A stretch of DNA of 64,000 bases, from the NCBI GenBank assembly GCA_025655455.1, contig JAHXIV010000016.1, positions 1 to 64,000 of the forward strand, given 5' to 3'. Within the stretch, counting starts at the first letter, position 1, and each line of letters opens with the position of its first letter. This DNA comes from a gamma proteobacterium symbiont of Taylorina sp. Its GTDB lineage: Bacteria > Pseudomonadota > Gammaproteobacteria > GRL18. The notes beneath the pieces are model-generated. The model worked only from the letters and a program-made list of their open reading frames with translations, was not told the DNA's origin and did not search any database. The position numbers and the translations under genes were made by a program. Shown one piece after another: positions 18,473 through 29,125 of this stretch.

Positions 18473-20668
18473 TTATTTAGTCGTATAAGTATATACACCA
18501 TCAAAATCATCAGGAGGATGATCAATATAACTCTGACAGCGTTCACTATACAATGCATATAATTTGCTCTCAGAATACAATTGTCCTAAGCGGTCAAAAT
18601 GCTCTTTCGCCTGAAGAAACTGAGCCTGATGATAGCAGTCCAAAGCAATCATATAAGCATCTAATTGAGTCTTAAGGTCAGTGGTTGCCTGTCCTTCAGC
18701 CAGCACTTCATAAATACGGATACCTTCTTTTTTACCTTTGACCCGAACCTTATCCAGTTCTCTTACTACATAATCCTGCTGCAGCTGCTGCAGGGTAAAT
18801 TCTGAAATAATAATATTGCTGCCATAAGGCTTATTCAAGCCTTCCAGTCTTGATGCCAGATTCACTGCATCACCGATGATAGTATAATCTGAGCGACCGC
18901 CTGACCCCATTTCACCCACAGTTGCTACACCCGTATTAATACCAATACCAATATCAATCGTTAGTTTATACTTTTCTAATAATAGTTTATTCACCTGTTT
19001 CAGTTGCTGTATTTGTTCAAGAGCCGATTGAATGGCAGCATCGGCATGATTAGCAACACTATGAGGGGCATTCCAATAGGCCATAATGGCATCACCGATA
19101 AATTTATCAACCGTACCCTGTGACTGCATAATACTATCAACCATGGGTGTCATATAGATATTAAGTACATCAATCAGTTTAGTCGGTGAAGCCAGCGCTT
19201 CAGAAATATTGGTAAAGCCCCGAATATCACTAAAGAAGATAGAAATTTCTTTTTCCTGTGCAATGAGCAAATCATCATTACCCTGCTTTAAAATATCATC
19301 CACAACAGCAGCAGACACCTTGCGCGTAAATTTATCCCGTATTATTTTTCTCTGTCTGCTTTCCATAAAATAATTGATTAAAGTTGAACTCATAGTCAAA
19401 ATAACAATACTCAACAGAGGAAATAACATATTCAGTATTAATCCTTTTTGAAAGAGTAAATAATCAAAAAGTAAATAGACAGCATATAAGCTGCAGATCA
19501 TTAACAGCATGACCAGGTGCGCAGGAAGAAAGCTAAAAATAATCGTTAGAATCAGACCAATGATTAAAATTGAAAAAGTAGTTGCTCCCTCCGCCCAATC
19601 CGGATTATGCAGATAATTCTGTTTTAACATATTTTCAATGGCAGTCGCATGAACTTCAATACCCGGCAAAGAATTATCAAAGGGCGTGGCTCGCAAGTCC
19701 ATTAAACCAACTGAGGTCGCACCAAAAAGAATAATTTTATCTTTTACCAGAGCCGCATCAAACGTATTCGCAATGACATCCTTAGCACTGATATAAGTAA
19801 AACTTTTTTGCGGTCCCAGAAAATTTAAGGCCAGACGTGCATGACGATCAGTGGCTATCAGCAATGAACCATCCTGCTGAACCAGTTCCAGAGATGAAAT
19901 ACCTGTCGGTAAGTAATTAATATGAATTGAATCAACACCAGCCAGCAGGCGATACACTTCCATTGCCAGCGAGGTAAAGACCATTTCCTGATATTTAATC
20001 AGCAGCGGTACCCGACGGATCATCCCAGACTCATCCGGAATATTATTAAGAAAGCCATTAGACAGGGCATTATCCTGAAACTTTTCCAGATTAAGAGTAA
20101 TCCCCTGTGCAATAGGCAAAAAATCTGTACCGGTAAAATTTTGTTCTGTGATATTGGCATTGATCATTGGAAATTGATCAGTATTTCTTTCATTCTGCAG
20201 ATCAAAAATATAACCTACTACTGTTGGCGTCTGAGCAATACTATCAGCCATAATTTGATCATAATCAGGTAAGTCAGGCTCTGACAAAAGTTCTTTCTGT
20301 AATTCTCTCTGACGTTCTTTTTGCAATGTGAGCGATTGAAGAACATATTTAGGTGAGGATTTATCTTGTTCAGAAAAAAACACATCCATAGCAATCAAAC
20401 CTGCACCTGCTGCAGATAAATTCTGCAGCATCCGCGCAATTTTATTTCTTTCCCATGGCCATTGCCCTAACGCCTCCAGACTTTCTTCATCAATCGTAAC
20501 AATACGGATCGTTTCACTATCTGCCTGCTTGCCGCGGCTGATGAACATAAAGTCTCTGAGTCGATTATCTAAAGATTGATAACTATTAGGCAGAGTAATA
20601 TAGACTCCGATAAAGGCAGCAATTAATAATAGATTAATCAATAAGTGGATAATGATTTTTTTTAGCAT
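18473..20668 (-). CDS. CHASE2-domain adenylate cyclase
   Basis: A 731-residue membrane protein. It has one N-terminal helix, a large extracytoplasmic CHASE2 sensor (about 30-335; ends near LPGIEVHATAIENML), three further membrane helices (about 355-430) and a cytoplasmic class III cyclase domain (about 465-650). The cyclase has FFSDIRGFTNISE, DKFIGDAIMAYW and IIGDAVNLASRLEGL, which supply the metal-binding Asp residues. The product is probably cAMP. The C-terminal tail ends in DDFDGVYTYTTK, a motif shared with the other cyclase in this window. CHASE2 cyclases often lie beside FecR-domain genes; here it follows the TPS operon (tpsA-fecR-tpsB) on the same strand after 57 bases. Confidence 0.92.
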   Translation of the reverse strand: MLKKIIIHLLINLLLIAAFIGVYITLPNSYQSLDNRLRDFMFISRGKQADSETIRIVTIDEESLEALGQWPWERNKIARMLQNLSAAGAGLIAMDVFFSEQDKSSPKYVLQSLTLQKERQRELQKELLSEPDLPDYDQIMADSIAQTPTVVGYIFDLQNERNTDQFPMINANITEQNFTGTDFLPIAQGITLNLEKFQDNALSNGFLNNIPDESGMIRRVPLLIKYQEMVFTSLAMEVYRLLAGVDSIHINYLPTGISSLELVQQDGSLLIATDRHARLALNFLGPQKSFTYISAKDVIANTFDAALVKDKIILFGATSVGLMDLRATPFDNSLPGIEVHATAIENMLKQNYLHNPDWAEGATTFSILIIGLILTIIFSFLPAHLVMLLMICSLYAVYLLFDYLLFQKGLILNMLFPLLSIVILTMSSTLINYFMESRQRKIIRDKFTRKVSAAVVDDILKQGNDDLLIAQEKEISIFFSDIRGFTNISEALASPTKLIDVLNIYMTPMVDSIMQSQGTVDKFIGDAIMAYWNAPHSVANHADAAIQSALEQIQQLKQVNKLLLEKYKLTIDIGIGINTGVATVGEMGSGGRSDYTIIGDAVNLASRLEGLNKPYGSNIIISEFTLQQLQQDYVVRELDKVRVKGKKEGIRIYEVLAEGQATTDLKTQLDAYMIALDCYHQAQFLQAKEHFDRLGQLYSESKLYALYSERCQSYIDHPPDDFDGVYTYTTK

Positions 20669-20725
20669 TATGTATGGCTAATCACTGGGATAAGGTATTT
20701 ATATGAAATAAATTTCATTAAATTC

Positions 20726-22342
20726 CTAATAGCTCATATACAAAGAAAACTGTATGGCATTATCACCACTTTCTGTGGGATTTTCTGTCAGTTTGGAATC
20801 ATTGCCGTCAAGCACATGAGCAAGATAGACACTGAGATTGGCAGTTTGTTTCCAGCGCCATACGGCACCAATGCCTGTTGAGGCCAGGGTGTCTGAATCC
20901 AGTTCATTGGGCAGTGGGTTCACACGCGAGGCATAACCGGCATCAATAAATCCCAGCACATTCATCTGGTTGTTCCATAGTGCCGGTGACCAGAGTTCGA
21001 CACTGCCCTTAACACCATCATCACCACTGACTTCACGACTATCAAAACCACGCAGTTTGTCATGCATACCGCCCAGGCCAAATTGTTCACCTGAGATCAG
21101 CTCCTGATCAGCATATTGAAAATCCATCTGAGTCGATAAGCGATAGCCTTTCTTATACCAGTGATGAGTAAAACCCAGCTTGATTACATCCCAATCCGGA
21201 GTGGCATTATATCGACTCAAAGCATACTTCAGGTCATTATTATTACTACCCACTTCAAGATTATGTTCATATTGCAGATAAAACTCCAGGCTATGACTCA
21301 GATCTTTCCATTTGCCTTTATAGGCAATAGACAGGGGTGTAGAACGTACTTCAGTACTTAAGTCTTCCCTAACAAAAAAAACATTATTATCAAATAATCT
21401 ATCATCCAGTCCAAACACCAGCTGATGGGTGTATTTTTTTGCATCCGCCATACGCGGTAAGTGCCACTCATATTTCGTGCCTAAGAAAGTACCTTTGCCT
21501 GACACATCAAAGCCGCCGGCCACTGTACCTGAATCCACATCCGAATAATAACCATAAAGCTGCCACACCCCCTGATAACGATACAGCGGTATTCTGTAGT
21601 TAATACCATATTGCTGCACTTCACTAAGATGATCAGGTGAAGTGGTATAGGTTAGTGATAATTCATGATCCTTGTCAAACAGATTGAGATTCTTATAGCC
21701 AAAACCCAGACGATAATCACCAGTATCATCAGACCCTGAATTGTCTAACCAACCGAACCAGGTGGCTGGTTTGCTGGCATTGACCATAATATCCGCATTG
21801 ATCTCGTCGCCACTTTGATCATTCACTGAAAAGCGCACATTGATCTCTTTGGCGGCATTCATATTTCCCAGTTCGACTTGTTGAGCCACTCTGTCAAGAT
21901 TGGGGGAGTATCCAGTTTGAAGCTCAGGGACACTGTTTAATATATTCTGTTTAGAAAAAAAACCACCTTGTTCTTCATCCAGATCTACTGCAATTTCATT
22001 CATTCTCAGGGGAATGACTGATATTTTAATCTGTGGATTATCCAGTGTCTGCGGAGCCAGTTTCACCTGATAGAAACCATAGCCTATTTCCCGCAACTTG
22101 TTTTGTAAAGTTTTAACCGCTTCCTGAATTAATATCAGAGTGACTGAATCTCCTGTATAAGGATGTAGCAGTACCTCTGTACTCTCTTTATCCAGAGGAC
22201 TCTCACCAATAATTTCATAAGATTCAACCACAGTTGTTATCTCTTTAGCTTCTGCCAGCAAAGAGGATGGACAAAGGCTGAGTATCACAAGCAAAGGAAA
22301 AACCACTGGGCGGAAGATTAATTTTTTTACATTATAATTCAT
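20726..22342 (-). CDS. TpsB outer-membrane transporter (ShlB/FhaC/HecB family)
   Basis: A 538-residue protein from the ATG at 22342; a TTG one codon earlier is an alternative. It has a signal peptide (cut near SLLAEA), a POTRA-like periplasmic region (about 35-130) and a C-terminal beta barrel rich in alternating hydrophobic residues that ends in FSLYMSY, a typical aromatic C-terminal strand. These proteins export and fold TpsA exoproteins across the outer membrane. It lies between fecR and the cyclase; the gap to fecR is five bases. The cognate substrate is the large adhesin at 23762-29107. Confidence 0.9.
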   Translation of the reverse strand: MNYNVKKLIFRPVVFPLLVILSLCPSSLLAEAKEITTVVESYEIIGESPLDKESTEVLLHPYTGDSVTLILIQEAVKTLQNKLREIGYGFYQVKLAPQTLDNPQIKISVIPLRMNEIAVDLDEEQGGFFSKQNILNSVPELQTGYSPNLDRVAQQVELGNMNAAKEINVRFSVNDQSGDEINADIMVNASKPATWFGWLDNSGSDDTGDYRLGFGYKNLNLFDKDHELSLTYTTSPDHLSEVQQYGINYRIPLYRYQGVWQLYGYYSDVDSGTVAGGFDVSGKGTFLGTKYEWHLPRMADAKKYTHQLVFGLDDRLFDNNVFFVREDLSTEVRSTPLSIAYKGKWKDLSHSLEFYLQYEHNLEVGSNNNDLKYALSRYNATPDWDVIKLGFTHHWYKKGYRLSTQMDFQYADQELISGEQFGLGGMHDKLRGFDSREVSGDDGVKGSVELWSPALWNNQMNVLGFIDAGYASRVNPLPNELDSDTLASTGIGAVWRWKQTANLSVYLAHVLDGNDSKLTENPTESGDNAIQFSLYMSY

Positions 22343-22347
22343 CAAAC

Positions 22348-23739
22348 TTACTCACTAATTTCACAAATATTACCATTATCACGATAAGTGATATTATCAA
22401 AATCAGATAATATATTGATACGTCTTATCACTTTTTTATCTGCATCAGGCGGAAGAAATTCTTCTACTAAAAAACCCGGCACTGTAGTGACTCGATAGGC
22501 GCTATCAGCACCGATATAACCTGTTTCTCTACTGCCCAGATTCAATTGAACCAGCCTGTTTTCTGCTTTAATTTCACCGTATTTGACATTCAGATATAAT
22601 CCGGGTCGACCGTCAATATCACGCGAACCAAACAAATAGAGTAAATCAATCTGCTCAGAGACTTCATCATCATCCGGTCTGGGACCAGTCTGAAATTTTT
22701 TCGGCATTCTTTTTATGAGTTTTGGAATTGAGTTTTTGTCCGCCAGAAAATAAGTTCTGCCTTCATTAACTCGTAAGATCCCTTTAGGATAGACAAAATC
22801 AACCGTTCCCTGCCATAAATAGAGATAAGTCGGATTAGTATAGGCTAAGTCAAAACCAGTACCACGGATACCAATACTGGATATGGGCGTGCTAATGGCA
22901 TATTTATCACGATTAAGTTTACCAATTTTTCCAGTTAAAAAGCGCATACTACCTTTAATTAATTTAAGATCTGCCCGATTTTCTGCGGCTTTTTTAGGTT
23001 TGTACTGATAGTCATTAATTAAAAATTCACTATTGGCCTGTACGGTAGTTCGACTATCATCTTTAAAAACCACCAGCGCAAATGATTTATTGGCTGTCAT
23101 TAAAGTATCACCCTTGTATAAAGGACTTTCTTTATAGAGTTCACGTAAATCATTGTGTTTGTTTTTTGCTGATACCTGTCCTTTTTTAACCAGTACCCGA
23201 GCTTTAACAACCGTATTCACTTTCATGATTTTGTTTTTATTCACCGCCTTTATTTTTTCATCTTCACAATGAGTATCACACAGATAACCGCTAAAATCAG
23301 CACCGCGTATATCAACATTGGCAACCGGAGTGGTGAGTTTCAGATCAGTGCTTTTCCCTTTAAGCTGCCCGGCAATGGCTCGTATACCGCCTTTGAGCAG
23401 TTGCAGATCAACCGTTTTTTTATTTTTTTCCATGGAAAGTACTTTAACCATAAACTCGGTATTTTCAATGAGTGAAATTTTTGTGCCGTCTATTAATTTT
23501 AAAATCGCTTTTGAATCATCTCCGATACTGATTAAGTCCCCTATTTCCAGTTTATCTCCCTGACCAAGTACCTTAATGGTATTATTCTCCAGGTTTAAGG
23601 AAACTACTCCTTTAGTCAATACCATTTCTCCAATCGGCTCAGCATAGACACTGCCCGCAGACCATAAACTCAGGTAGATGATCAGTAAAAAATACTGCCT
23701 GATATAGATAAACCATTTTCTGTTTTGATTAATTTTCAC
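22348..23739 (-). CDS. Secreted protein with two FecR domains
   Basis: A 463-residue exported protein beginning with GTG at 23739 (a GTG start with a weak ribosome site). A signal peptide covers about residues 1-34. Two FecR-type domains follow: the first at about 38-155 ending VANVDIRGADFSG, the second at about 185-325 ending ISSIGIRGTGFDLA. Each has the family's pattern of an iron-dicitrate-like sandwich with an IRG motif. Free-standing periplasmic FecR proteins of this kind commonly neighbour CHASE2 cyclases and TPS adhesins. The role is unproven; it may be an anchor or surface-assembly factor for the adhesin. Confidence 0.85.
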   Translation of the reverse strand: MKINQNRKWFIYIRQYFLLIIYLSLWSAGSVYAEPIGEMVLTKGVVSLNLENNTIKVLGQGDKLEIGDLISIGDDSKAILKLIDGTKISLIENTEFMVKVLSMEKNKKTVDLQLLKGGIRAIAGQLKGKSTDLKLTTPVANVDIRGADFSGYLCDTHCEDEKIKAVNKNKIMKVNTVVKARVLVKKGQVSAKNKHNDLRELYKESPLYKGDTLMTANKSFALVVFKDDSRTTVQANSEFLINDYQYKPKKAAENRADLKLIKGSMRFLTGKIGKLNRDKYAISTPISSIGIRGTGFDLAYTNPTYLYLWQGTVDFVYPKGILRVNEGRTYFLADKNSIPKLIKRMPKKFQTGPRPDDDEVSEQIDLLYLFGSRDIDGRPGLYLNVKYGEIKAENRLVQLNLGSRETGYIGADSAYRVTTVPGFLVEEFLPPDADKKVIRRINILSDFDNITYRDNGNICEISE

Positions 23740-23761
23740 TGTATTATCTCATATTCTCATA

Positions 23762-26700
23762 TCAAAGCTTCGAACAATGCAACACAATTTGATCTGAATC
23801 ATCATCCTCTCCCTCAAGAGCAATAGGCAACGGCTCAGGAGTCGGCATCATTTCCGGTACCGGATCAAGCCATGATCCCGTTGGTATTATCAAGCCAGGC
23901 GGAGGCTCCACCGGTGGTTTAATTGGCGGTTTCACAGGAGGTTCAATCGGAGGCTCCACCGGTGGTTTAATTGGCGGTTTCACAGGAGGTTCAATCGGAG
24001 GCTCCACCGGTGGTTCAATGGGCAGTTCTATCGGTGGCTCTACCGGCGGTTCAATTGGCGGCTCCACGGGAGGCTCAATCGGTGGCTCAATTGGCGGCCT
24101 AACCGGAGGTCTAACTGGAGGTCTAACCGGTGGCTCAATTGGTGGTTCAACGGGAGGCTCTATCGGAGGTTCAACAGGAGGCTCTACCGGGGGTTCAACA
24201 GGAGGCTCTACCGGGGGTTCAACGGGAGGCTCTACCGGGGGTTCAACAGGCGGAGTTACCGGAGGAGGGATCACAGGATCTGCCGCACGAGTTAAAGTAT
24301 AACCAAAAGTTGGTATAATACTCCCCGTATAAGTATTATTATTTGAGGTAATAGTAGCAAAGGTATTACTTATCGTCCCTGTACTGGTAAAAATATCATA
24401 AGTATCACCAGCAGCATCTCCTATATAAGCTGTATGAGCAATAGCCAGCTGTCCACCTAAAGTCACATTGCCCTGCACATTAATTAAGTCATAATCCGTA
24501 CCTGCAGTTGTCTCACCTATTATTTCTGTCTGGGTGGTACTATTAGCTGCTAAAATTAAATTACCATTAATTGTCAGGATACCCGGTGACTGTCCGGGGG
24601 CAATAATGGCATTATCGATAGTGACATTACCCGCAAAAGTCCCGGTTCCCTGCAATTCACCGCCATCAAAGACTGAAATCGTTGTGCCATTGGTTACAGT
24701 AGAACCGGTTTGTAAATTCAGTATGCCGCCGGTCTGATTGAAATTGATAAATGATAGATTGCCGCCATTTTGTACGGTGGTTGTACCAGCTGTCTGGTTA
24801 AAGGTGGCAAATTGCAGATTTGCTCCATTTTGTACATTGAACGTGCCGGAATTGGTATAGGTACCGGTAAAAATGACATTGCCTGAATCATCAATCGTTG
24901 TGCTGGTCGCTGTATAATTATTACCATCAAGCGTAATAGTATTGCCGATTCCCGGGCCTAATTCTGAGGTGATTGCATTAAAGCTGAAAGTACCTGTTCC
25001 TGGAACAATGGCATTATTGAGATCAATCAGATTAGATGTCATTAACAAGTCTCCACTGCCCATTGTTATACTATCATGGAGAATAAGACTGCTGCCTGCC
25101 GTTTGTGGTGTCACAAAACTGAGATTCCTGGCACTGCCGGAGAAATTGATAGTGCTGCTACCAACAACGCCCGCTATATTACCACTATTAAGAGTCAGGT
25201 TATTCACATTAATATCAGCAGCTGCGAAAGAAGCGTCTATTGTTAAAGTGCCTGTACCTGCGGCCTCACCTATCACCAGAGTATCAGCAAAAAATTTTCC
25301 TAAATCTGCCACACTGACAAAATTACTGGTGGTGTTGCTGATTTTAAAATCACCATTTGCAATGTAAGGAGCCAGAGTGACTGTTCCTGAGGTAGTTCCA
25401 GTGGCATTAATAGAACTTGCACCTATAATATCAATGTAGCCCTGCTCTCCTACCTGAATATTAATATCACCCGATGTGCCGCTTGCAGCTGAGATTAGAG
25501 ATTCCGAGCCTGCGCCGGAATTTAACCCGTCATCATGTAAAATTAGCCAGCCTGCTACCCTGATATCAATATTTCCTCCAGCAGAGACTATCTGGGAACC
25601 GATGGCACTTGCAGAGTTTAAACGTAAATTTCGGCCTGTACCAGGACCATCATTGGTGATATTAATAGCTCCTCCGTCAGAAACAATACTGCTCCCCTGA
25701 TTGAGTTCAATTTGTCCCTGATGTGCAAGCAAATCAATTTGTCCACTATTTGAATCTAATGTAACAGAAGAATTGATATTCAGATTCCATTTGGTTTCTA
25801 TATTAATGGGTGCCCCTCCCGCTGCCATTGGTATCGCATTAATATAAAATTGAGAATCTCCTGTATTGTTAATATAAAGACCGTTTAATCCGGCACCTGA
25901 GGTTTTTTCTAGGGTGACGCCACTACTAAAAAGCTCAACTTCCAGAGGAGTTCCAGCAGAACCAATAGTATCTCCGGCTCCTACAAAATCAATCAGATTG
26001 GTTTTAATTTTACCGGTGCCGCCAATGGTATTGCCTCCGGCATTCAATGTGACTTTAGTCTCTGCACTAATACCGCCATCCAATCCTGTAATATTATCAT
26101 AAAATGCACCACTATTTACCAAAATATCAAATGCAGTCGTACTTCTAACATCTGCAGATGTTCCTGTACCAGTATCAATGAATAAGGTGTTAAATTGATC
26201 TGCAGCATTACCTAAGTCTATACTGCCCCCATTAGTTAATAAAACCAGAGAATCAGCTTTTACAAATCCACCGCCATCATTACTAATTACACTAGAGGGA
26301 GCCGAGGAGGCATTTAATATTAATTTAGCTGTTGTCGGACCAGTAATTGATCCAGCAGCATCCACAAAAAGATGGCCAGAACTTTTTATTTCTACATTCT
26401 GATCAGCTGAGATATTCACAGCAGAATTGATAGTCAAATTATTTATACTATTCTGTATGGTAATTAAACCTGTAGAGTCTGTTGACAAAGTAGCTAGATT
26501 ATCAATGGGATTCAGATCTTTAAGAAAAATATTGCCTGTTCCAGTGGTTATTACAGTACCACCACCGGTTATTGTCACATTATCTGAGGAAATTAAACTG
26601 ACATCCTTATCAGGATAAATACTATTATCAATAGCAGGTAAAATTAAATTACCATCATCCACTTGAACAAAAAGTTCCCCTGAATTAAACAGAGTAGCAA

Positions 26701-29107
26701 TTGTTGCACTGCCGCTATTAATTGGTTGTTTAATAAAGACACCATTGACTGACGTAGCTCCATTACCAATATTAAGTATAGCTGTACCAGTGACAGCTTT
26801 TGTTAGCAAAGGATCAGCACTATCTATACCTATTTGACCACCACCATTGATAGTATTCAGATTAATCGCATCTGAACCAATAATACCACCACCATTTGCT
26901 GTATCAGAAGAAATGGTATTACCGCCAGCATCCAGTGTAATGCTACCACTGGTACCAACCCCCGTATTACCAGCACCATCATTGTAAATAGCAAAACTAC
27001 CGCTATTTCTAATATCAATACTACCATTTGTACCACTAATAGCAGTGAGTTTTTGGAAATTGTTTCCAGCCGATGTTAAGGAAATAGTAGGAATATCATT
27101 ACCCACTATTTTTAAAAGCGGTGCTGTAATAGCTGTACCTGCTTTTTGAGTAATAGCAGCATCATTAGTAGACATAGTTACAGAGTTATTTGCACTAGTA
27201 CCTCCAATATAAATTGTACTATTATAGGTATAGAAAGAAGCAATTGTCCCCGCATTAACCAAGCCATCCGATGTATCTATATTAAAACCTACACCACCTC
27301 TCAAATTAATTGAAGCATATTCTGAGTAAATATTTGCAGAATTATCAACTGTTAGATTTCCACCTGAATATAGCTTAATAGAACCTGCCCCGGAGCCATT
27401 ACCATAAGCCTTAACATTAGAGCTGACACTAAGAACACCTGGAGCATCTAAAAAAATTGAACTATTGCGTGAGATAATACTTCCATTAATACCAGTTGTT
27501 ATATTTCCACCTGAATAAAGATAAACATCTCCAAAAACATCTATCACGTTATTAACAATAATCACCCCATCTGCATTAAAGGTTAAACTAGCATCTGTAT
27601 TACTTGGGTTAGTATTAGCAACAATAGGGGATGAAACAGTAATATCACCATTCCCGGCACCAGCACCTGCTGTATTAATAATGACATTGGCACCAGCATC
27701 CAATGCAGTTATAATACTGGATGCCTGTATAACACTATCATCTCCCGCTCCCGGTGCAAATGTTTCATCCGTGTTTTCAACATTATTTCCTGGTAATTGA
27801 GTTATGTTTGAAGAGCCCGATCCTGAGATAACAATATTTGAAGGATCCAATAACCAGGTACCTCCATCACCATTCAGAGCCCCCAAATCCGGAATATGCT
27901 CACCCAGCTCTAAGTACTGTTTTCCAGAAGTTTCAACAAAACCACCATGACCACCATTCTGACCACCTCTGGCACTGATTGCGCCTTTACTATGGGTGAC
28001 ACCATTAGCCCAGACTATCACCTTACCACCATCACCATTATCGATGGCATCAGCTTTAACACTGCTATTCTTATCCACCCGGGTATTGGCGGCACTTTGA
28101 ATCGTACCCTGCCCTTTATAATCACCACCCACCAGCACTTCACCACCACCGGTCTTTCCTGAAGCATCGATAACGGCATTAGTGACATCAACCGTGTTAG
28201 CCAGGATTTTTATATTGCCGCCCTGCTGTTCCCCTGTCGCAGCAATCACACCCGATGCCTTGGTCACACCCTGACTCTGAAGTGTAATGTCACCATTATC
28301 AGCAGTAATGACACTATTTTTTCCTGTCACTACTTCTGTATCAGCCACCAGACGGATCTTTCCGTCAGCGCCTCTGACCATGGTATTAGCCTGAATATTA
28401 CCCTGATGATTCACCAGATCGGCAAATAAACCCACTGCGCCTTTTTCTGCAATCAATTCACCCAGATTCAATACCTGATCACCCGGTGCAGTGACTTTTA
28501 AACTAATACCCTCACTATCCAGACTGTTTAACGTGATTTCCCGACCGGCAGCCAATAATATTTGACCATTTTCCGCTTCAATAATACCTGAGTTAGTAAT
28601 ATCAGGAGAAATAAATACCACTTCTCCCCCCTTACCGGCACGGATATAGCCCTGATTTTCAATAGATCCTGAGCTGCCCTTAAAAGTAAAGTTTCCCTGT
28701 AAAAAATCCTGATTGCTAATATCTAAAGTAGAAGCAATAAGACCGGCAGTATCTACCGTGGAATGCTGCCCAAACACTATGCCATTAGGGTTAATGACAA
28801 AAACCCGACCATTGGATTGCAGATTACCCATTATGGCTGAAGGCGATTGCCCAACCACACGATTTAATACTGCACTACTGGCATTTTGCTGGATAAATTT
28901 GGTGCTTTCACCACGATTAATTGAAAATCCCTGCCAGTTGATAATGGCATTGGGACTATTGGTGATATGTAATGAAGAGGGATTCGGGCGGGAAATAGTG
29001 ACATTGCCATGTACGACATCAGCACCAGTGGGATTGGCCTGAGCCGTCATCATACAAAGGCTGTTAACCACTGCAATTGCTAATAGGTGTTTTTTACAAG
29101 TTTTCAT
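23762..29107 (-). CDS. TpsA filamentous hemagglutinin-like adhesin
   Basis: A 1,781-residue secreted exoprotein from the ATG at 29107, which has GGGGA upstream and gives a proper signal peptide (KKHLLAIAVVNSL, cut near AQA). An upstream in-frame ATG at 29140 lies within a hairpin and is unlikely. The TPS secretion domain (about 25-270) has the NPNGIVFG signature at residues 106-113 and a matching FSINRGESTKF element. The body is long Gly/Asn/Ser/Thr-rich beta-helix repeats. A Pro-rich stalk with PPVEPP/PPIEPP/PPVRPP/PPIKPP units covers about 1607-1739. The last 40 residues are acidic and contain a late Cys. The neighbouring TpsB is its exporter. The role is adhesion or cell-cell binding by family. 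Confidence 0.93.
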   Translation of the reverse strand: MKTCKKHLLAIAVVNSLCMMTAQANPTGADVVHGNVTISRPNPSSLHITNSPNAIINWQGFSINRGESTKFIQQNASSAVLNRVVGQSPSAIMGNLQSNGRVFVINPNGIVFGQHSTVDTAGLIASTLDISNQDFLQGNFTFKGSSGSIENQGYIRAGKGGEVVFISPDITNSGIIEAENGQILLAAGREITLNSLDSEGISLKVTAPGDQVLNLGELIAEKGAVGLFADLVNHQGNIQANTMVRGADGKIRLVADTEVVTGKNSVITADNGDITLQSQGVTKASGVIAATGEQQGGNIKILANTVDVTNAVIDASGKTGGGEVLVGGDYKGQGTIQSAANTRVDKNSSVKADAIDNGDGGKVIVWANGVTHSKGAISARGGQNGGHGGFVETSGKQYLELGEHIPDLGALNGDGGTWLLDPSNIVISGSGSSNITQLPGNNVENTDETFAPGAGDDSVIQASSIITALDAGANVIINTAGAGAGNGDITVSSPIVANTNPSNTDASLTFNADGVIIVNNVIDVFGDVYLYSGGNITTGINGSIISRNSSIFLDAPGVLSVSSNVKAYGNGSGAGSIKLYSGGNLTVDNSANIYSEYASINLRGGVGFNIDTSDGLVNAGTIASFYTYNSTIYIGGTSANNSVTMSTNDAAITQKAGTAITAPLLKIVGNDIPTISLTSAGNNFQKLTAISGTNGSIDIRNSGSFAIYNDGAGNTGVGTSGSITLDAGGNTISSDTANGGGIIGSDAINLNTINGGGQIGIDSADPLLTKAVTGTAILNIGNGATSVNGVFIKQPINSGSATIATLFNSGELFVQVDDGNLILPAIDNSIYPDKDVSLISSDNVTITGGGTVITTGTGNIFLKDLNPIDNLATLSTDSTGLITIQNSINNLTINSAVNISADQNVEIKSSGHLFVDAAGSITGPTTAKLILNASSAPSSVISNDGGGFVKADSLVLLTNGGSIDLGNAADQFNTLFIDTGTGTSADVRSTTAFDILVNSGAFYDNITGLDGGISAETKVTLNAGGNTIGGTGKIKTNLIDFVGAGDTIGSAGTPLEVELFSSGVTLEKTSGAGLNGLYINNTGDSQFYINAIPMAAGGAPINIETKWNLNINSSVTLDSNSGQIDLLAHQGQIELNQGSSIVSDGGAINITNDGPGTGRNLRLNSASAIGSQIVSAGGNIDIRVAGWLILHDDGLNSGAGSESLISAASGTSGDINIQVGEQGYIDIIGASSINATGTTSGTVTLAPYIANGDFKISNTTSNFVSVADLGKFFADTLVIGEAAGTGTLTIDASFAAADINVNNLTLNSGNIAGVVGSSTINFSGSARNLSFVTPQTAGSSLILHDSITMGSGDLLMTSNLIDLNNAIVPGTGTFSFNAITSELGPGIGNTITLDGNNYTATSTTIDDSGNVIFTGTYTNSGTFNVQNGANLQFATFNQTAGTTTVQNGGNLSFINFNQTGGILNLQTGSTVTNGTTISVFDGGELQGTGTFAGNVTIDNAIIAPGQSPGILTINGNLILAANSTTQTEIIGETTAGTDYDLINVQGNVTLGGQLAIAHTAYIGDAAGDTYDIFTSTGTISNTFATITSNNNTYTGSIIPTFGYTLTRAADPVIPPPVTPPVEPPVEPPVEPPVEPPVEPPVEPPVEPPIEPPVEPPIEPPVRPPVRPPVRPPIEPPIEPPVEPPIEPPVEPPIELPIEPPVEPPIEPPVKPPIKPPVEPPIEPPVKPPIKPPVEPPPGLIIPTGSWLDPVPEMMPTPEPLPIALEGEDDDSDQIVLHCSKL
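23901..24275 (-). repeat. Proline-rich coding repeats of TpsA, with exact 48-bp tandem copies
   Basis: The DNA encoding the PPVEPP-type stalk is internally repetitive. A 48-base unit (23901-23948) is repeated exactly at 23949-23996 and continues for part of a third copy. From about 24150 to 24250 a shorter unit of about 24 bases recurs. The reverse strand reads as a Gly/Ser/Thr-rich open frame, which is a by-product. Such tracts expand and contract by slippage, so stalk length may vary between strains. Confidence 0.8.
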
Positions 29108-29125
29108 AATTAAGTCCCCGAGGAC

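Noticed and set aside
23901-24275. Regularly spaced repeats that look like a CRISPR array
   Set aside because: Repeats are contiguous and in frame within the adhesin gene, with no unique spacers and no cas genes nearby.
24018-24302. Open frame on the plus strand encoding Gly-Gly-Ser-Thr repeats
   Set aside because: It is the reverse strand of the PPVEPP coding repeats of the adhesin; composition is explained entirely by that gene.
24942-25367. Plus-strand open frame of 141 codons
   Set aside because: Antisense to the adhesin body; one of many long shadows produced by its biased codon use.
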